A stretch of 64,000 nt of DNA, taken from assembly GCF_013131805.1 (NCBI RefSeq), contig NZ_JABJRC010000008.1, forward strand, positions 248,001 to 312,000, written 5' to 3'. Position numbers and translations under genes: made by a program. This document shows, piece after piece, positions 7,392 to 15,865 of the stretch. The stretch is from Kribbella sandramycini (lineage in GTDB: Bacteria; Actinomycetota; Actinomycetes; Propionibacteriales; Kribbellaceae). Numbering within the stretch: the first letter of the stretch is position 1; the number at the start of each line of letters is the position of its first letter. Under the pieces are notes generated by a model that had not been told where the DNA came from, did no database searches, and saw nothing but the letters and a program-made list of their open reading frames with translations.

Positions 7392-7543
7392 AGCGGCAGC
7401 CCCGTTCTTGGGGGCCTGCCGGCTACTGCCGCTGACCAGAGCGGTTAGAGGCTCCGCGCGATTTGGTTTCGGTCGTTGTCAGCTGGTGGACGCTCTTTGT
7501 CCTCCAGGTGAGAACTGCCGGAACCGAATCGGGTGGAGGGGGC
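7392..7543. ncRNA. Candidate structured RNA element, copy 2
   Basis: Second copy of the element at 4985-5140. An AGCGGCAG/CTGCCGCT helix (7392-7399 with 7426-7433) encloses CCCC/GGGG and the shared GGGGCCTGCC. AGAGGCTCCG (7447-7456) follows, then a 14-bp helix (7459-7472 with 7518-7531), then TGGAGGGGGC (7534-7543). The 14-bp helix has two T-G pairs when read on the + strand, which become A-C mismatches on the minus strand. This favours a + strand RNA antisense to the operon. It lies 45 bases from the start of the small Cys-rich gene. Confidence 0.55.
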
Positions 7544-7586
7544 CGGTCTGGTAGCCGCCCGCCATACCCAGCCACCGACTTCTTTG

Positions 7587-7626
7587 TCCGGCCCTTGGGC
7601 CGGAGTCCCCGCCCCGAAGGGCGGGG
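7587..7626 (-). terminator. Tandem hairpins after the small gene ending at 7648
   Basis: Two adjacent perfect hairpins: 7587-7594 with 7597-7604, and 7607-7614 with 7619-7626. The second has a UUCG tetraloop on the minus strand, a classic stable loop. They follow the stop at 7648 in the direction of transcription and probably attenuate read-through from the relaxase genes into the methyltransferase genes. Confidence 0.65.
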
Positions 7627-7647
7627 CACACACGGCCGGAGGTTCGT

Positions 7648-7851
7648 TCAGAAGGGAACGTCAGGGTCTGCGGTGAAGTGCTGGTGCTGCTCGGTCTGCT
7701 GGGTAGCGGTGTCGTCGGCACTCCACCGCGCGAGCTGCTCGTCGCGGTCGGCGGTGTTCGCGGCGCGCACGGCGGTGGTCGTGTTGTCGACGGTGACCGA
7801 AGCACGGCTTACGGCGGTGCTGCAGGCTGAGCGTTCGACGGCGGATTTCAC
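7648..7851 (-). CDS. Small hypothetical protein
   Basis: A 67-residue protein starting at GTG 7851, which overlaps the stop of the upstream small gene (GTGA). Its segment DRDEQLARW resembles EDELARW near the C-terminus of the relaxase encoded just upstream, so it may share a short motif or descend from that tail. Upstream in the same frame the sequence is open for about 30 codons (reading GEDDHAAPKKAAEVK) but has no start codon, raising the possibility of frameshift fusion with the upstream gene. Confidence 0.5.
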   Translation of the reverse strand: MKSAVERSACSTAVSRASVTVDNTTTAVRAANTADRDEQLARWSADDTATQQTEQHQHFTADPDVPF

Positions 7852-7997
7852 CTCGGCCGCCTTTTTGGGTGCCGCGTGGTCATCCTCGCCGGGTGTGCTT
7901 TCGCGTAGTCGTCCGCGACGACACGCTCAGCTGTCGGCGCTGCGTCGCTGACGTGGTCGTCGGCGTAGCTGGGATGGCGGTGCTCGTTGGCGTTCAT
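7848..7997 (-). CDS. Small hypothetical protein
   Basis: A 49-residue protein starting at ATG 7997, 26 bases after the relaxase stop, with AAAGGACAG upstream as ribosome site. Sequence features are NANEHRHPSYADDHVSD and a basic C-terminus. A slippery-type heptamer (C CCA AAA) lies 20 bases before its stop. A minus-one shift there would enter the frame of the following 67-residue gene. Simple GTGA coupling is the more economical reading. Confidence 0.45.
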   Translation of the reverse strand: MNANEHRHPSYADDHVSDAAPTAERVVADDYAKAHPARMTTRHPKRRPR

Positions 7998-8022
7998 CGT
8001 GTCTGTCCTTTCTGTTGGTCGT

Positions 8023-11000
8023 TCAGTGGAGGTCGAGAGCGTCGGCCTGCGGCTGGGCGGTCTCGTGGTGGAGGTCTTCGTGGTGCCAGCGGGCGAGTTC
8101 GTCTTCGCGGTGGAGGGCGTCTTCGTCGGCGCGTGCGGCGTCGGCCTGGTCGCGGTAGCGGACCTCGATGAGGGCGCGCTGGGCGCGGCGGACGGCTTCG
8201 GCGGCTTCGTCGGCGGTCGGTACGTGGAGCTGGTCGGCTTCGAGCACTCTGCGCTCGCTGGCGGTCGCTTCGCGCAGGTCGAAGGTGTCCGGGTCAGCCG
8301 TCGACGCGGTGTCGTCTTCGCCGGCGGCGTTATCGGTGGTGTCCGGTTCGTGGGTGTCGACGATCTCGGCGTCCGCGATGTCGTCGGTGTCGATCGTGGC
8401 GGCGACCTCGTCAGGGGTGGGGAGCTGGTCGTGGATCAGCTCGGCTTCGACGAACTCGTCGCCGCGCTGGGCGGTGGCGTAGTCACGTTCGCGGGCCTGG
8501 GCCACGTCGAGGAAGTCGTGTTCGTCGCGGACGGTCCAGTCGTCGTGCTGGCGCTGCTCGGCGAGCCATTCGGCGGCGGTCTGGCCGTCGCTGTCCCCGG
8601 CGGCGATGTCGACGCCGCGGTCCTTCAGTTCCTGGACGGCCCGGTTGGCGGCGTCCTTGGTGGCGGCTGTGTGCGCGAGCCATTTGCTGCGGGCCTCGTC
8701 GACCTGCTCCAGGTGCTCCAGAACAGCTTTGTGGCTGTCGTGGAGGGCCCAGAACTGCCTGGCCTCCGCGGCGGCCCGTTCCAGCGTGTCCTCGTCGCGC
8801 GCGCTGATCATCTCGGCTTCGAGCAGCGTGGCGCGCCGTCCCGCTTCCTCGGCGGCCTGACGGGTCGCGGCGAGTTCTTCGCCGACGTAGGCCGGGGCCC
8901 AGTTCTGCTCGCGCCGGTAGGCCGCGACCCGGACCCGGAGCTGCCCGACGCTCATCTCGGCTTCGGCGCGCTGCTCGTCGGGAGCACCGATCGCGGTCCA
9001 GGCGGCACGCCACGCGGCGTAGGCCTCGGTCTGGCCCGCGCCCGGCGCCGGGCCGATCGCCTGGTCGTCGGAGGTGTAGTCGGCCAGGTCGCGGTATCCG
9101 GCGACCGCAGCGGCCCGGGTGATCCACTGCTCGCGGGCGTCGGGCTCCTCGACGCTGGGGCAGGTGCCGATCCGGTGGACCAGCCAATCGGGCTGCTGCT
9201 CGGCCAGCTCGAACGCGAGATCGCGCGCCGAGTTGTCGGCCTCGATCGCGAGCCGTTCGAGGTAGGCGGCCCATACGGGGTCGTCCAGCACGGGCAGGCG
9301 TTCGCTGTAGGTGGCGCCGATCGGGTCGAGGCGGGTGGTCTTGGTGATCCGGTCGTGGATCACGTTGGACAGTTCGCGGGCGTTGCCGAGGTCACGTCGG
9401 CTGATCGCGTCGGTCAGGACTTCCTCCGGGTCGAGGCCTGCCAGCTCGACGCGGCGCAGCAGCGCGGTCAGCGTCGCGGCGCCCGCTTCGGCGGCGAGCT
9501 TGGTCCGCTGCGCCGGCGTGAGCAGGCCGTTGATGGTTGCGTTGTCGAGCCATTGCGCGGCCCGGCCGCCGGTGGCCAGGCCGATCGCGTCCGCGAGCAG
9601 CTCGGCGGGTGTGCGGTGCCGGGTCGCTTCGGCCGTGTACTCGTCGCGGGCCTGGGTGGCTGAGCGCTGCTGGCGCTCGTCGGAGCTGTCGAACAGGTCC
9701 CCGAGCACGGCGCGTGCCGAGCGGCGCAGCGCACGGTTCGTGTCGCCGGTCTCGGCGTCGGCCGCAGCGGCCTGGGTCACCACGAACATCGTGTTCGTGG
9801 CCCGGCCTCGGCTGGCCTGGACGTAGAGCGCGTTCAGGGAGGTCGCAGAGGTGACGACGCCGTACGAGGTGTCGACGGTCAGCCCCTGGGCGGCGTGGAC
9901 GGTCGAGGCGTAGCCGAGGGTCACGTGTTCGGCGACGTAGGCGGCGGGCAGGATCATCGTTCCCCGCTCTTGGTCGTACCAAGGTTCCTCGGTCGGGTCG
10001 TCGAGCCCGATCGGGCTGTGCCACAAGACGTCGTCGTCCTTGATCGGGGCGACGCGCAGCGCACCGTCGGGCAGGACTTCGACGACCTGGTACTGGGCCC
10101 GGTTGATCGCGGCCTGCTGGTTGCCGAGGTACCCGTTCAGCGACCAGTCGTTCTTGCGGGCCTGGATGATGTCGCCGGCGCCCGCGCGGGTGCCCTGCAT
10201 CCCGAGGCGAACGGTGGTCTCGTCGTCGACGTAGCCGAGACCGACGAGCCGGGCGCGCAGCTGCGCGGACACCCGGGCGGCCTGTTCGTTGGTGTCGACC
10301 ATGAGCAGCGAGTTCAGGCCGTTGATCCGGTCGGCCAGCCACGCGTCCGACGCGAGCGTCTCGGCGCGCTCGATGTTGCCGCCGTCGATGATCCGGCCCC
10401 GGCGGTGGTACTCGCCAAGGACGCTGGCGTCGCCTTCGCGCAGGCGCAGCGACGCCGGGCCTTCCCACTCCTCGGTGAACCGGCGGGTCTCGGTCAGCTC
10501 GTGCACCAGCGCGCCGCCGGCGACCAGGTCGAAGCCGCCCGCGGCGCCGACGGCCGACAGCTGCCGCTGGTCGCCGACCAGGACAAGTTTCGCGTCGTGC
10601 CGGTCGCAGTAGGCCACGATGGCGGCCAGGTCGTTGGTGTTGGTCATGCTCGACTCGTCGACCACCACAAGGTCGCCCCCGCGCAGCTTGCGGCCGAGGT
10701 CTTCGAGAGTGCCGGTCCCGGCTTCGAGACGGCGCTGCGTGGCCAGCCAGCGCGACACATTCATGGCCGGGACGCCGTCCGCGGCCAAGACGTCGGTGGC
10801 GATCTGGGACGCGGCCAGGCCGATCACGCGGCGCTGCTCGCCGCCCGCCCACAGCGACTGATCGGTCCAGGCCGAGGCCAGCGCGCCGACCACCCGGGAC
10901 TTGCCGGTGCCGGCGGGCCCGATCAGCACCTCGGTCTTCGCGCCGGAGCACAAGATCCCCTGGACGGCGGCGGCCTGGTCCTCGCCCAGCTCCAGGCCGA

Positions 11001-12678
11001 GACCGGCCAGAACCCGCACGAAGTACTTCGCGTGGCCGTGCAGCATCGCCGGAGCGCCGCCGGTGTAGCCCGCGCGCGCGAGTTTCCGTTCGGCGTTCAG
11101 GTGACCGCCGGTCGCGTACGTCGTCCGCCCGGGAGCCTCGTACGACGACTGGCCGTTGGCCAGCCGCAGCTCCGCGGGCAGCTGGTCCGCGCCGGGCTTC
11201 GCGATCCCGAGCCGAACGGCCCGGTCCAGGCCCTTGCGGGTAAGCCGTTCGAGCTGCTCGGTGATGTCGTCCGCGTCCAGCCCGCCGAGCGCGTCGGGCA
11301 GCGCCAGGCTGATCGCGCGGGTCAGGTCGGCCTCGCGCCACTCGGACTGCTTTTCCTGCACCATCGCCAAGGCCGTCTCGAGGACGGCGTCCTCATCGAA
11401 ACGCGCGGCCCGTTCCTGGCGCTGATGCTGCGACAAGACGCGCGACGCGACCGTCGCGAGACCGCCGGCGACCTCGGCGCGAAGCTCGCGGTCCCACCGG
11501 TCCAGGCGCGCGGCGGCGGTCTCACCGTCGTGCGACTTCGCGCGACGGGTGGCCTTCGTAGCGCGCTCCTGCAGCCGCTCCAGCTCCAGCGCGTTCGGCT
11601 CGCGGCCGTAGCGCTGACGGAACTCCGCGACGATCGCGGCGGTCTTCTTGGTGATCGCGACCCGGCGCGAGCTGAACAGGTCCATCACGGCCTGGTCGAC
11701 GCCCACAACTTCGCGGGCCTCGCCGTCGGGCCGCAGCTTGAACTGCACGCCGAGCGACCGGGTCAGGTGCTGTTCCATCACGCGCTCGCCGACCGCGCCG
11801 GCGGCGGCCTTGTACTTGTACAGGCCCTGCCCGTCGATCGTGCGCCACTTCCCGTCAGGGCCCTGGACGCGGTTCAGGATCGCGTTGTGGATGTGCAGCT
11901 GCGGGTCGTGGTCGCGGCTGTCGTGCTGGAAGAACGACGCCACGGTCCAGTCGTGCGCATCGGCGTACCGGCCGGACGCGCCGCCGTGATGGCCGATCCG
12001 GACGTATCCGGACTTGTCGGCCAGGTACTCCAGGGCCGCGTTGTTCCCGGCCCAGATCGCGGCCTCGACCGCTTCGCGGTGCGCCGTCCAGGTCGCGGCC
12101 TCGGTCTCCGCGCGGTGCACCGCCTGCACCAGTGCACGCCGCCGCAACGGGTTCCAGGTGCTCCGGCCAGCTGCACCGAGTGCAACTCGCGCGTCGTTCA
12201 GCTGCTTGAGGGCGCGCACCTCCTGGGCCTCGAACGAGGTGTGGAGCACCGTCACCGACTTCTGCACCGAGAACGTCGCGTCGTGGAACGCCACGTTCTT
12301 CTGCGCCTTCTTCCCGACCTCGGTGCGCAACTCCTCGCGCCGCTCCGCATCTGCACCGGGCTCCGCAGCCAGTGCAGCCGCGTACAGCTCGGCCTCGGTC
12401 TTGTACACCCGCCCGGTGTGCCCGAGCGTGTCGGCCTCGTCCCACAGCGCCGGGTCGCCGAACCGCTCGTCACGCGGGTCCAGGAACCGCTCATACAGAG
12501 CCGTCATGTCCTGCGCGTCGACCTCGCCGCGCAGGCCGAGCGCCGCGGCGCCGCGCCCGTACCAGCGCCCCGGCGGCTCGCCGGCGGCCGTCGCGCCGGT
12601 GTAGTAGTTCTCGCGACCGGACGCGACAGCGCCGGTCAGATAGTCGGCGCGGTGACCCGCGTGGACGCTCATCACCAT
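8023..12678 (-). CDS. MobF-family conjugative relaxase-helicase (TraA/TrwC type)
   Basis: A 1551-residue relaxase fused to a superfamily-1 helicase; it nicks the transfer origin and unwinds the strand to be transferred. Candidate catalytic tyrosines are near the N-terminus (ADYLTG at 11-16, ENYYTG at 23-28). The metal-binding histidine triad is at HDSRDHDPQLHIHN (252-265). The helicase part has Walker A IGPAGTGKS at 586-594 and Walker B VVVDESSMTNTND, then a second RecA domain ending in YASTVHAAQGLTVD. The C-terminal 500 residues are charged coiled-coil-like sequence. I start at ATG 12678 (MVMSVHAGHR); the open frame continues to 12789 but reads as non-coding. Long rightward open frames inside this gene are codon shadows. 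Confidence 0.93.
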   Translation of the reverse strand: MVMSVHAGHRADYLTGAVASGRENYYTGATAAGEPPGRWYGRGAAALGLRGEVDAQDMTALYERFLDPRDERFGDPALWDEADTLGHTGRVYKTEAELYAAALAAEPGADAERREELRTEVGKKAQKNVAFHDATFSVQKSVTVLHTSFEAQEVRALKQLNDARVALGAAGRSTWNPLRRRALVQAVHRAETEAATWTAHREAVEAAIWAGNNAALEYLADKSGYVRIGHHGGASGRYADAHDWTVASFFQHDSRDHDPQLHIHNAILNRVQGPDGKWRTIDGQGLYKYKAAAGAVGERVMEQHLTRSLGVQFKLRPDGEAREVVGVDQAVMDLFSSRRVAITKKTAAIVAEFRQRYGREPNALELERLQERATKATRRAKSHDGETAAARLDRWDRELRAEVAGGLATVASRVLSQHQRQERAARFDEDAVLETALAMVQEKQSEWREADLTRAISLALPDALGGLDADDITEQLERLTRKGLDRAVRLGIAKPGADQLPAELRLANGQSSYEAPGRTTYATGGHLNAERKLARAGYTGGAPAMLHGHAKYFVRVLAGLGLELGEDQAAAVQGILCSGAKTEVLIGPAGTGKSRVVGALASAWTDQSLWAGGEQRRVIGLAASQIATDVLAADGVPAMNVSRWLATQRRLEAGTGTLEDLGRKLRGGDLVVVDESSMTNTNDLAAIVAYCDRHDAKLVLVGDQRQLSAVGAAGGFDLVAGGALVHELTETRRFTEEWEGPASLRLREGDASVLGEYHRRGRIIDGGNIERAETLASDAWLADRINGLNSLLMVDTNEQAARVSAQLRARLVGLGYVDDETTVRLGMQGTRAGAGDIIQARKNDWSLNGYLGNQQAAINRAQYQVVEVLPDGALRVAPIKDDDVLWHSPIGLDDPTEEPWYDQERGTMILPAAYVAEHVTLGYASTVHAAQGLTVDTSYGVVTSATSLNALYVQASRGRATNTMFVVTQAAAADAETGDTNRALRRSARAVLGDLFDSSDERQQRSATQARDEYTAEATRHRTPAELLADAIGLATGGRAAQWLDNATINGLLTPAQRTKLAAEAGAATLTALLRRVELAGLDPEEVLTDAISRRDLGNARELSNVIHDRITKTTRLDPIGATYSERLPVLDDPVWAAYLERLAIEADNSARDLAFELAEQQPDWLVHRIGTCPSVEEPDAREQWITRAAAVAGYRDLADYTSDDQAIGPAPGAGQTEAYAAWRAAWTAIGAPDEQRAEAEMSVGQLRVRVAAYRREQNWAPAYVGEELAATRQAAEEAGRRATLLEAEMISARDEDTLERAAAEARQFWALHDSHKAVLEHLEQVDEARSKWLAHTAATKDAANRAVQELKDRGVDIAAGDSDGQTAAEWLAEQRQHDDWTVRDEHDFLDVAQARERDYATAQRGDEFVEAELIHDQLPTPDEVAATIDTDDIADAEIVDTHEPDTTDNAAGEDDTASTADPDTFDLREATASERRVLEADQLHVPTADEAAEAVRRAQRALIEVRYRDQADAARADEDALHREDELARWHHEDLHHETAQPQADALDLH

Positions 12679-12892
12679 GCGGCACCACCCGCCCGAACCG
12701 CCCGCCCGGCGGCGACCGAAGCCACCGCGCAGGCCGGGTCCAGCCCAACACGACAAGCGGAGTGAGGGCTCCACTTGATCGTGATGCAATGGTGTGTATC
12801 AATGCTTTGCTTCCTCCGGGTCCCTACTTTGGGGATCGCGTGAGGAGTTATCGAGGCTGATCGGATGATCTGCTGAGGCCTGCTGATCTGGT
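12679..12892. other. Intergenic gap upstream of relaxase; candidate oriT region
   Basis: This 214-base gap separates the DUF2637 gene from the relaxase start. Around 12775-12810 it is less GC-rich than its surroundings and contains imperfect direct repeats on the minus strand (CATTGATACAC and CATTGCATCAC). Transfer origins of MobF systems commonly lie beside the relaxase gene, so this is the best local candidate for oriT or the relaxase promoter. No nic consensus can be recognised. Confidence 0.3.
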
Positions 12893-14497
12893 TCATCGGT
12901 TGCTGCTCATTTCGAGTTCGTCGGTCTCATTGCTGGGGATCTCGTCGTCGTCTTCGTTGCTGTCGGCATCGGATTCGTCGGTGTCGTTGACCCCGTCGTG
13001 GTCGGCGTCGCCGCCGACACGCGGCGACGCCCAACCGGCCAGCGCCTGGAGCCGCTTCGCGCGCGGGAACCCGCAGCCCAGGAGCCGGGTGATCTCGCGC
13101 TGGCCCAGCGGCTGGCCGCCGTGCACGCGCCGCGACGCCTCGACCAGCTCCGCCACCGCCGCCTCGTCGTCGTCCTTCGGACCAACCCCCGCACCGCTTC
13201 GAGCTGACTCGGAAACAGGTGCACTGATCACCGATGCACTCCTGCTCGCGGCAGCAGCCGGAGCAGCAGCAGTCCTGGACTGCACCGGTGCACCAGTAGC
13301 GCGGTGCACCTCCGGGCGGTGCACCGGTGCAGTCGGTGCGTAGTGCGCCGGTGCGGGCGGCTGCACCGCACCGGCGCTGACCGGCTGCACCGCTGTAGCT
13401 GCACCGGCACTCGGCGGCAGCAGCGCTGCCTGGTGCAACTGCGTCTGCTGCTGCAGCGCGCCGAACACGAACCCGATCGCCCAGGCCAGCTCCACCGACT
13501 CCTCCGCGTCGTCGCTGGAGTCCTCATCGGCGAGCTGATCGGCAGGCGGGTCGATCCGGTCACCGCTGGCCGCGAGCAGCCACAGCACAGCCCAGGCCGG
13601 GAAGTCCGCCCGGGGCGCGGGCTCCGGCTCGGCGGTGGGAATGCCGAGCGCGGCGCCGTCGACGACGGCCAGCAGCTCCCCCGCCGACAGGCGGCGTCCG
13701 GTCGGCAGCAGCGCGGCGAGCGCGCCGGCGGTGAGGAGTCCGTCGCGGATCGTCTGCAGCGCCGCCGACCGGGCGGCCCTCGCGGAGTCCAGCGGCCACA
13801 GCCGCCACGACGGGCAGACCGTCGACAGCCGCGACGACATCCGCACGACCTGCTGAACCAGCGCCCGCGCCTCGATCGGGTCCGTCGTCCCCGTACGGGA
13901 CAGATGGAGCCACACGCGGGTAGTGATCACCGGCGAGGTGAACCAGGTCAGCGCGGACAGCTTCGCCCGGACCGGCTGCGACAGCTTGAGGTGGAGCCGC
14001 AACATGTGCGCGAGCATCTCGACCAGCACCGCGTAGGCCAGCGGCGCGAGCGCGTGCGCGATCGCCTTGTCCAGCTGACCGTTCGCGGCGTCCACGTTCA
14101 GCACGACGGTGCCGCCGATGAACACGTACGTCGTGAGCAGCGCGCCCGGAATCCGCCACCCGCGCGTCAGCGCCGCCAGGCGCAGCGCCGTGCAGGCCAC
14201 CACCATGCCGTCGGCAACCAACGGGACCAGGGCGCTGTCGAACTTGTCGGACACCGCCTGGAACGACTGCACGCCGCCGATCCCGGCGACCGCGAACGCG
14301 ACCGTGACGGCCACGACGATCAGTACGCGGCGCCCGCCGGCGTTACCGCGCGCCAGCCCACGGACGCCGCGCAGCACCGCCCAGCCGAGCAGGCAGACCG
14401 TTCCGGCCGCGAGGGCGACCGCCAGCGCGAGCGCGATCCAGCCCCGCGTCGACGAGGCTTCGCCCGTGACGGCGTCGAACAGATTCGAGAAGTTCAT
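12893..14497 (-). CDS. DUF2637 membrane protein with C-terminal HTH-like region
   Basis: A 534-residue protein of the DUF2637 type common in actinomycete conjugative elements and resembling Spd (spread) proteins. The N-terminal 140 residues hold four likely membrane helices (for example WIALALAVALAAGTVCLLGW). A cytoplasmic helical region follows, then a proline/alanine linker near 360-430, and a segment QPLGQREITRLLGCGFPRAK near residue 470 that looks like a helix-turn-helix. The tail is very acidic (DSDADSNEDDDE). It starts one base inside the stop of the upstream gene (TGATG). DNA coding the linker is dense in TGCAC motifs. Confidence 0.75.
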   Translation of the reverse strand: MNFSNLFDAVTGEASSTRGWIALALAVALAAGTVCLLGWAVLRGVRGLARGNAGGRRVLIVVAVTVAFAVAGIGGVQSFQAVSDKFDSALVPLVADGMVVACTALRLAALTRGWRIPGALLTTYVFIGGTVVLNVDAANGQLDKAIAHALAPLAYAVLVEMLAHMLRLHLKLSQPVRAKLSALTWFTSPVITTRVWLHLSRTGTTDPIEARALVQQVVRMSSRLSTVCPSWRLWPLDSARAARSAALQTIRDGLLTAGALAALLPTGRRLSAGELLAVVDGAALGIPTAEPEPAPRADFPAWAVLWLLAASGDRIDPPADQLADEDSSDDAEESVELAWAIGFVFGALQQQTQLHQAALLPPSAGAATAVQPVSAGAVQPPAPAHYAPTAPVHRPEVHRATGAPVQSRTAAAPAAAASRSASVISAPVSESARSGAGVGPKDDDEAAVAELVEASRRVHGGQPLGQREITRLLGCGFPRAKRLQALAGWASPRVGGDADHDGVNDTDESDADSNEDDDEIPSNETDELEMSSNR

Positions 14498-15201
14498 CAG
14501 TAGCTCCCGTCTCGTGCCGGAACCGCCGTCAGGCCGTTACGGCGGCCAGCGCGGATCTGGTCCTCGGTCGGGGCCGGGCCGTGGCCCGCCCGGTCGGTGG
14601 ACCACCAGGTGACGAACTGGTCGAGGTGGTCGACCAGCGGCACAGCCTTCGGGGCGGCGTCCGCCCGCTCTTTGTGAATGGTCAGGTCGCAATTGGAGGA
14701 GTAGAGGCCGACGCGGCGCATCACGCCCGGGCGCTGGCGGTCGTGCCAGTCGCCGACCAGCCGGATCGAGGCCTCCGGGCCGTAAAAAGCAGCCGTCCAC
14801 GCGTCCATGAGCCACACCAGCTCTTCGACGATCTCGGGGTGCCACAGCCAGCACGGCGGCAGCGTCTCGGCCGCGTCGTGGTAACGCAGGTAGGTGTCCT
14901 GCATCCACGGCACGAGCTCGCTCAGCACCGCCTTGACGGCGTCCGCGTCATCCTCGGCCAGCCGAAGCCACGACCGCACGGCCACCGGTTCGGTCCCGGC
15001 CTTGTGGGTCATCGACATGACCGTCTCGCTGAGGGCGGTGACGATCTCCGCGAGATCGGTCACGGACTGCTTCGAGGCGGTCGTGCGCATCCCGCCCTTG
15101 AGGGCCTGCAGGCCTCGGTCGAGCTTCTCGACCTCGCGCGCAACCGCCGCGACGGCCTTCAACGCCGTCGTTTCGGGGTCTTCGTGGTCGGTGTGCTTCA
15201 T
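14497..15201 (-). CDS. DUF4913-like protein of conjugative elements
   Basis: A 234-residue cytoplasmic protein. The C-terminal half carries CWLWHPEIVEELVWLMDAW and GDWHDRQRPGVMRR, a combination repeatedly seen in actinomycete element-encoded DUF4913-like proteins. The N-terminal 60 residues form a probable coiled coil (VAREVEKLDRGLQALKGG). I start at ATG 15201, which overlaps the preceding stop (ATGA); the open frame goes further but is not needed. Role in transfer is inferred from its operon position between the coupling-protein and DUF2637 genes. Confidence 0.6.
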   Translation of the reverse strand: MKHTDHEDPETTALKAVAAVAREVEKLDRGLQALKGGMRTTASKQSVTDLAEIVTALSETVMSMTHKAGTEPVAVRSWLRLAEDDADAVKAVLSELVPWMQDTYLRYHDAAETLPPCWLWHPEIVEELVWLMDAWTAAFYGPEASIRLVGDWHDRQRPGVMRRVGLYSSNCDLTIHKERADAAPKAVPLVDHLDQFVTWWSTDRAGHGPAPTEDQIRAGRRNGLTAVPARDGSY

Positions 15202-15464
15202 CAGAAGCCCTCCTCTCGGGGTCGGTCGGCGAAGGCGTAGACGGCCTGCCGGAGCGCCTCCGGGTCGACCGCGACCCACCCGGTGATCGCGCCCATGGCG
15301 TCGTGCGCAGGGACGGCGTCGACTCCGAGGAACTCCGACAGCTCGTCACAGCTCCAGCGGGCGCGGACCTCGTTGGCGGCATCCGCCGGATTCAGCCGGG
15401 CGGGCCGCTCGTCGCCGGTGTGGGTCAGTACGTGGCAGCGGCACTGGCAGGTGGCCGTGATCAT
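15201..15464 (-). CDS. Small hypothetical protein with CQCRCH motif
   Basis: An 87-residue protein starting at ATG 15464, overlapping the upstream stop (ATGA). The N-terminal ITATCQCRCHVLTH could bind a metal. The rest is helical (ADAANEVRARW, DELSEFLGVD). It is unrecognised. Four-base overlaps on both sides place it firmly in the transfer operon. Confidence 0.6.
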   Translation of the reverse strand: MITATCQCRCHVLTHTGDERPARLNPADAANEVRARWSCDELSEFLGVDAVPAHDAMGAITGWVAVDPEALRQAVYAFADRPREEGF

Positions 15465-15865
15465 GCGCGGGTCTCCTTGACGGTCTGAGGGCTGTGCGAG
15501 GAGTCGCGCTGCGGAGCGCCGACGGCCGGGCGAGGGCCGCCGGTGAGGTACCAGACCGGCTTGCCGGTCGAGGTGGCGTACTCGATCTCGCGGCGGGTCG
15601 ACTCCCCGACGTAGTTGCCGGGGTTGACGACGTAGATCCACGCGGCCAGATCGATCTTGGTCAGGTGCAGCCGGTCCAGTCGGGCCTGGTCGTCCGCGCT
15701 GACCGGGTCGCCGTCGTGGACGAACACCCCCGGTGCGAGGACGACGTACCCGGCGAGTGTCAGCTCCCGGTTCACCCGGGCGATGTCGTCGCGGAACCGG
15801 GTCGAGCCGCAGATCGTGACCAGTCCACCCGTGGCCGTCACGTTCGTTGCCGCAGGCCACTTCAT
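15461..15865 (-). CDS. Nucleoside 2-deoxyribosyltransferase-like (DUF4406-type) protein
   Basis: A 134-residue Rossmann-like protein. LVTICGSTRFRDDIARVNREL near the N-terminus is the family's nucleotide-binding GS[TS]RF segment. DLAAWIYVVNPGNYVGEST followed by REIEYATSTGKPVWYLTG is the usual second half. Family members are related to nucleoside deoxyribosyltransferases and to nucleotide-sensing domains; activity here is not shown. The ATG at 15865 follows AGGAGG. It overlaps the coupling-protein stop and the next gene. Confidence 0.75.
   Translation of the reverse strand: MKWPAATNVTATGGLVTICGSTRFRDDIARVNRELTLAGYVVLAPGVFVHDGDPVSADDQARLDRLHLTKIDLAAWIYVVNPGNYVGESTRREIEYATSTGKPVWYLTGGPRPAVGAPQRDSSHSPQTVKETRA

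Noticed and set aside
7987..12765. Very long rightward open frames (558 and 956 codons) opposite the relaxase
   Set aside because: They are antisense to a well-supported relaxase-helicase with all motifs; their translations are low-complexity Val/Gly/Arg/Asp-rich sequence typical of high-GC codon shadows.
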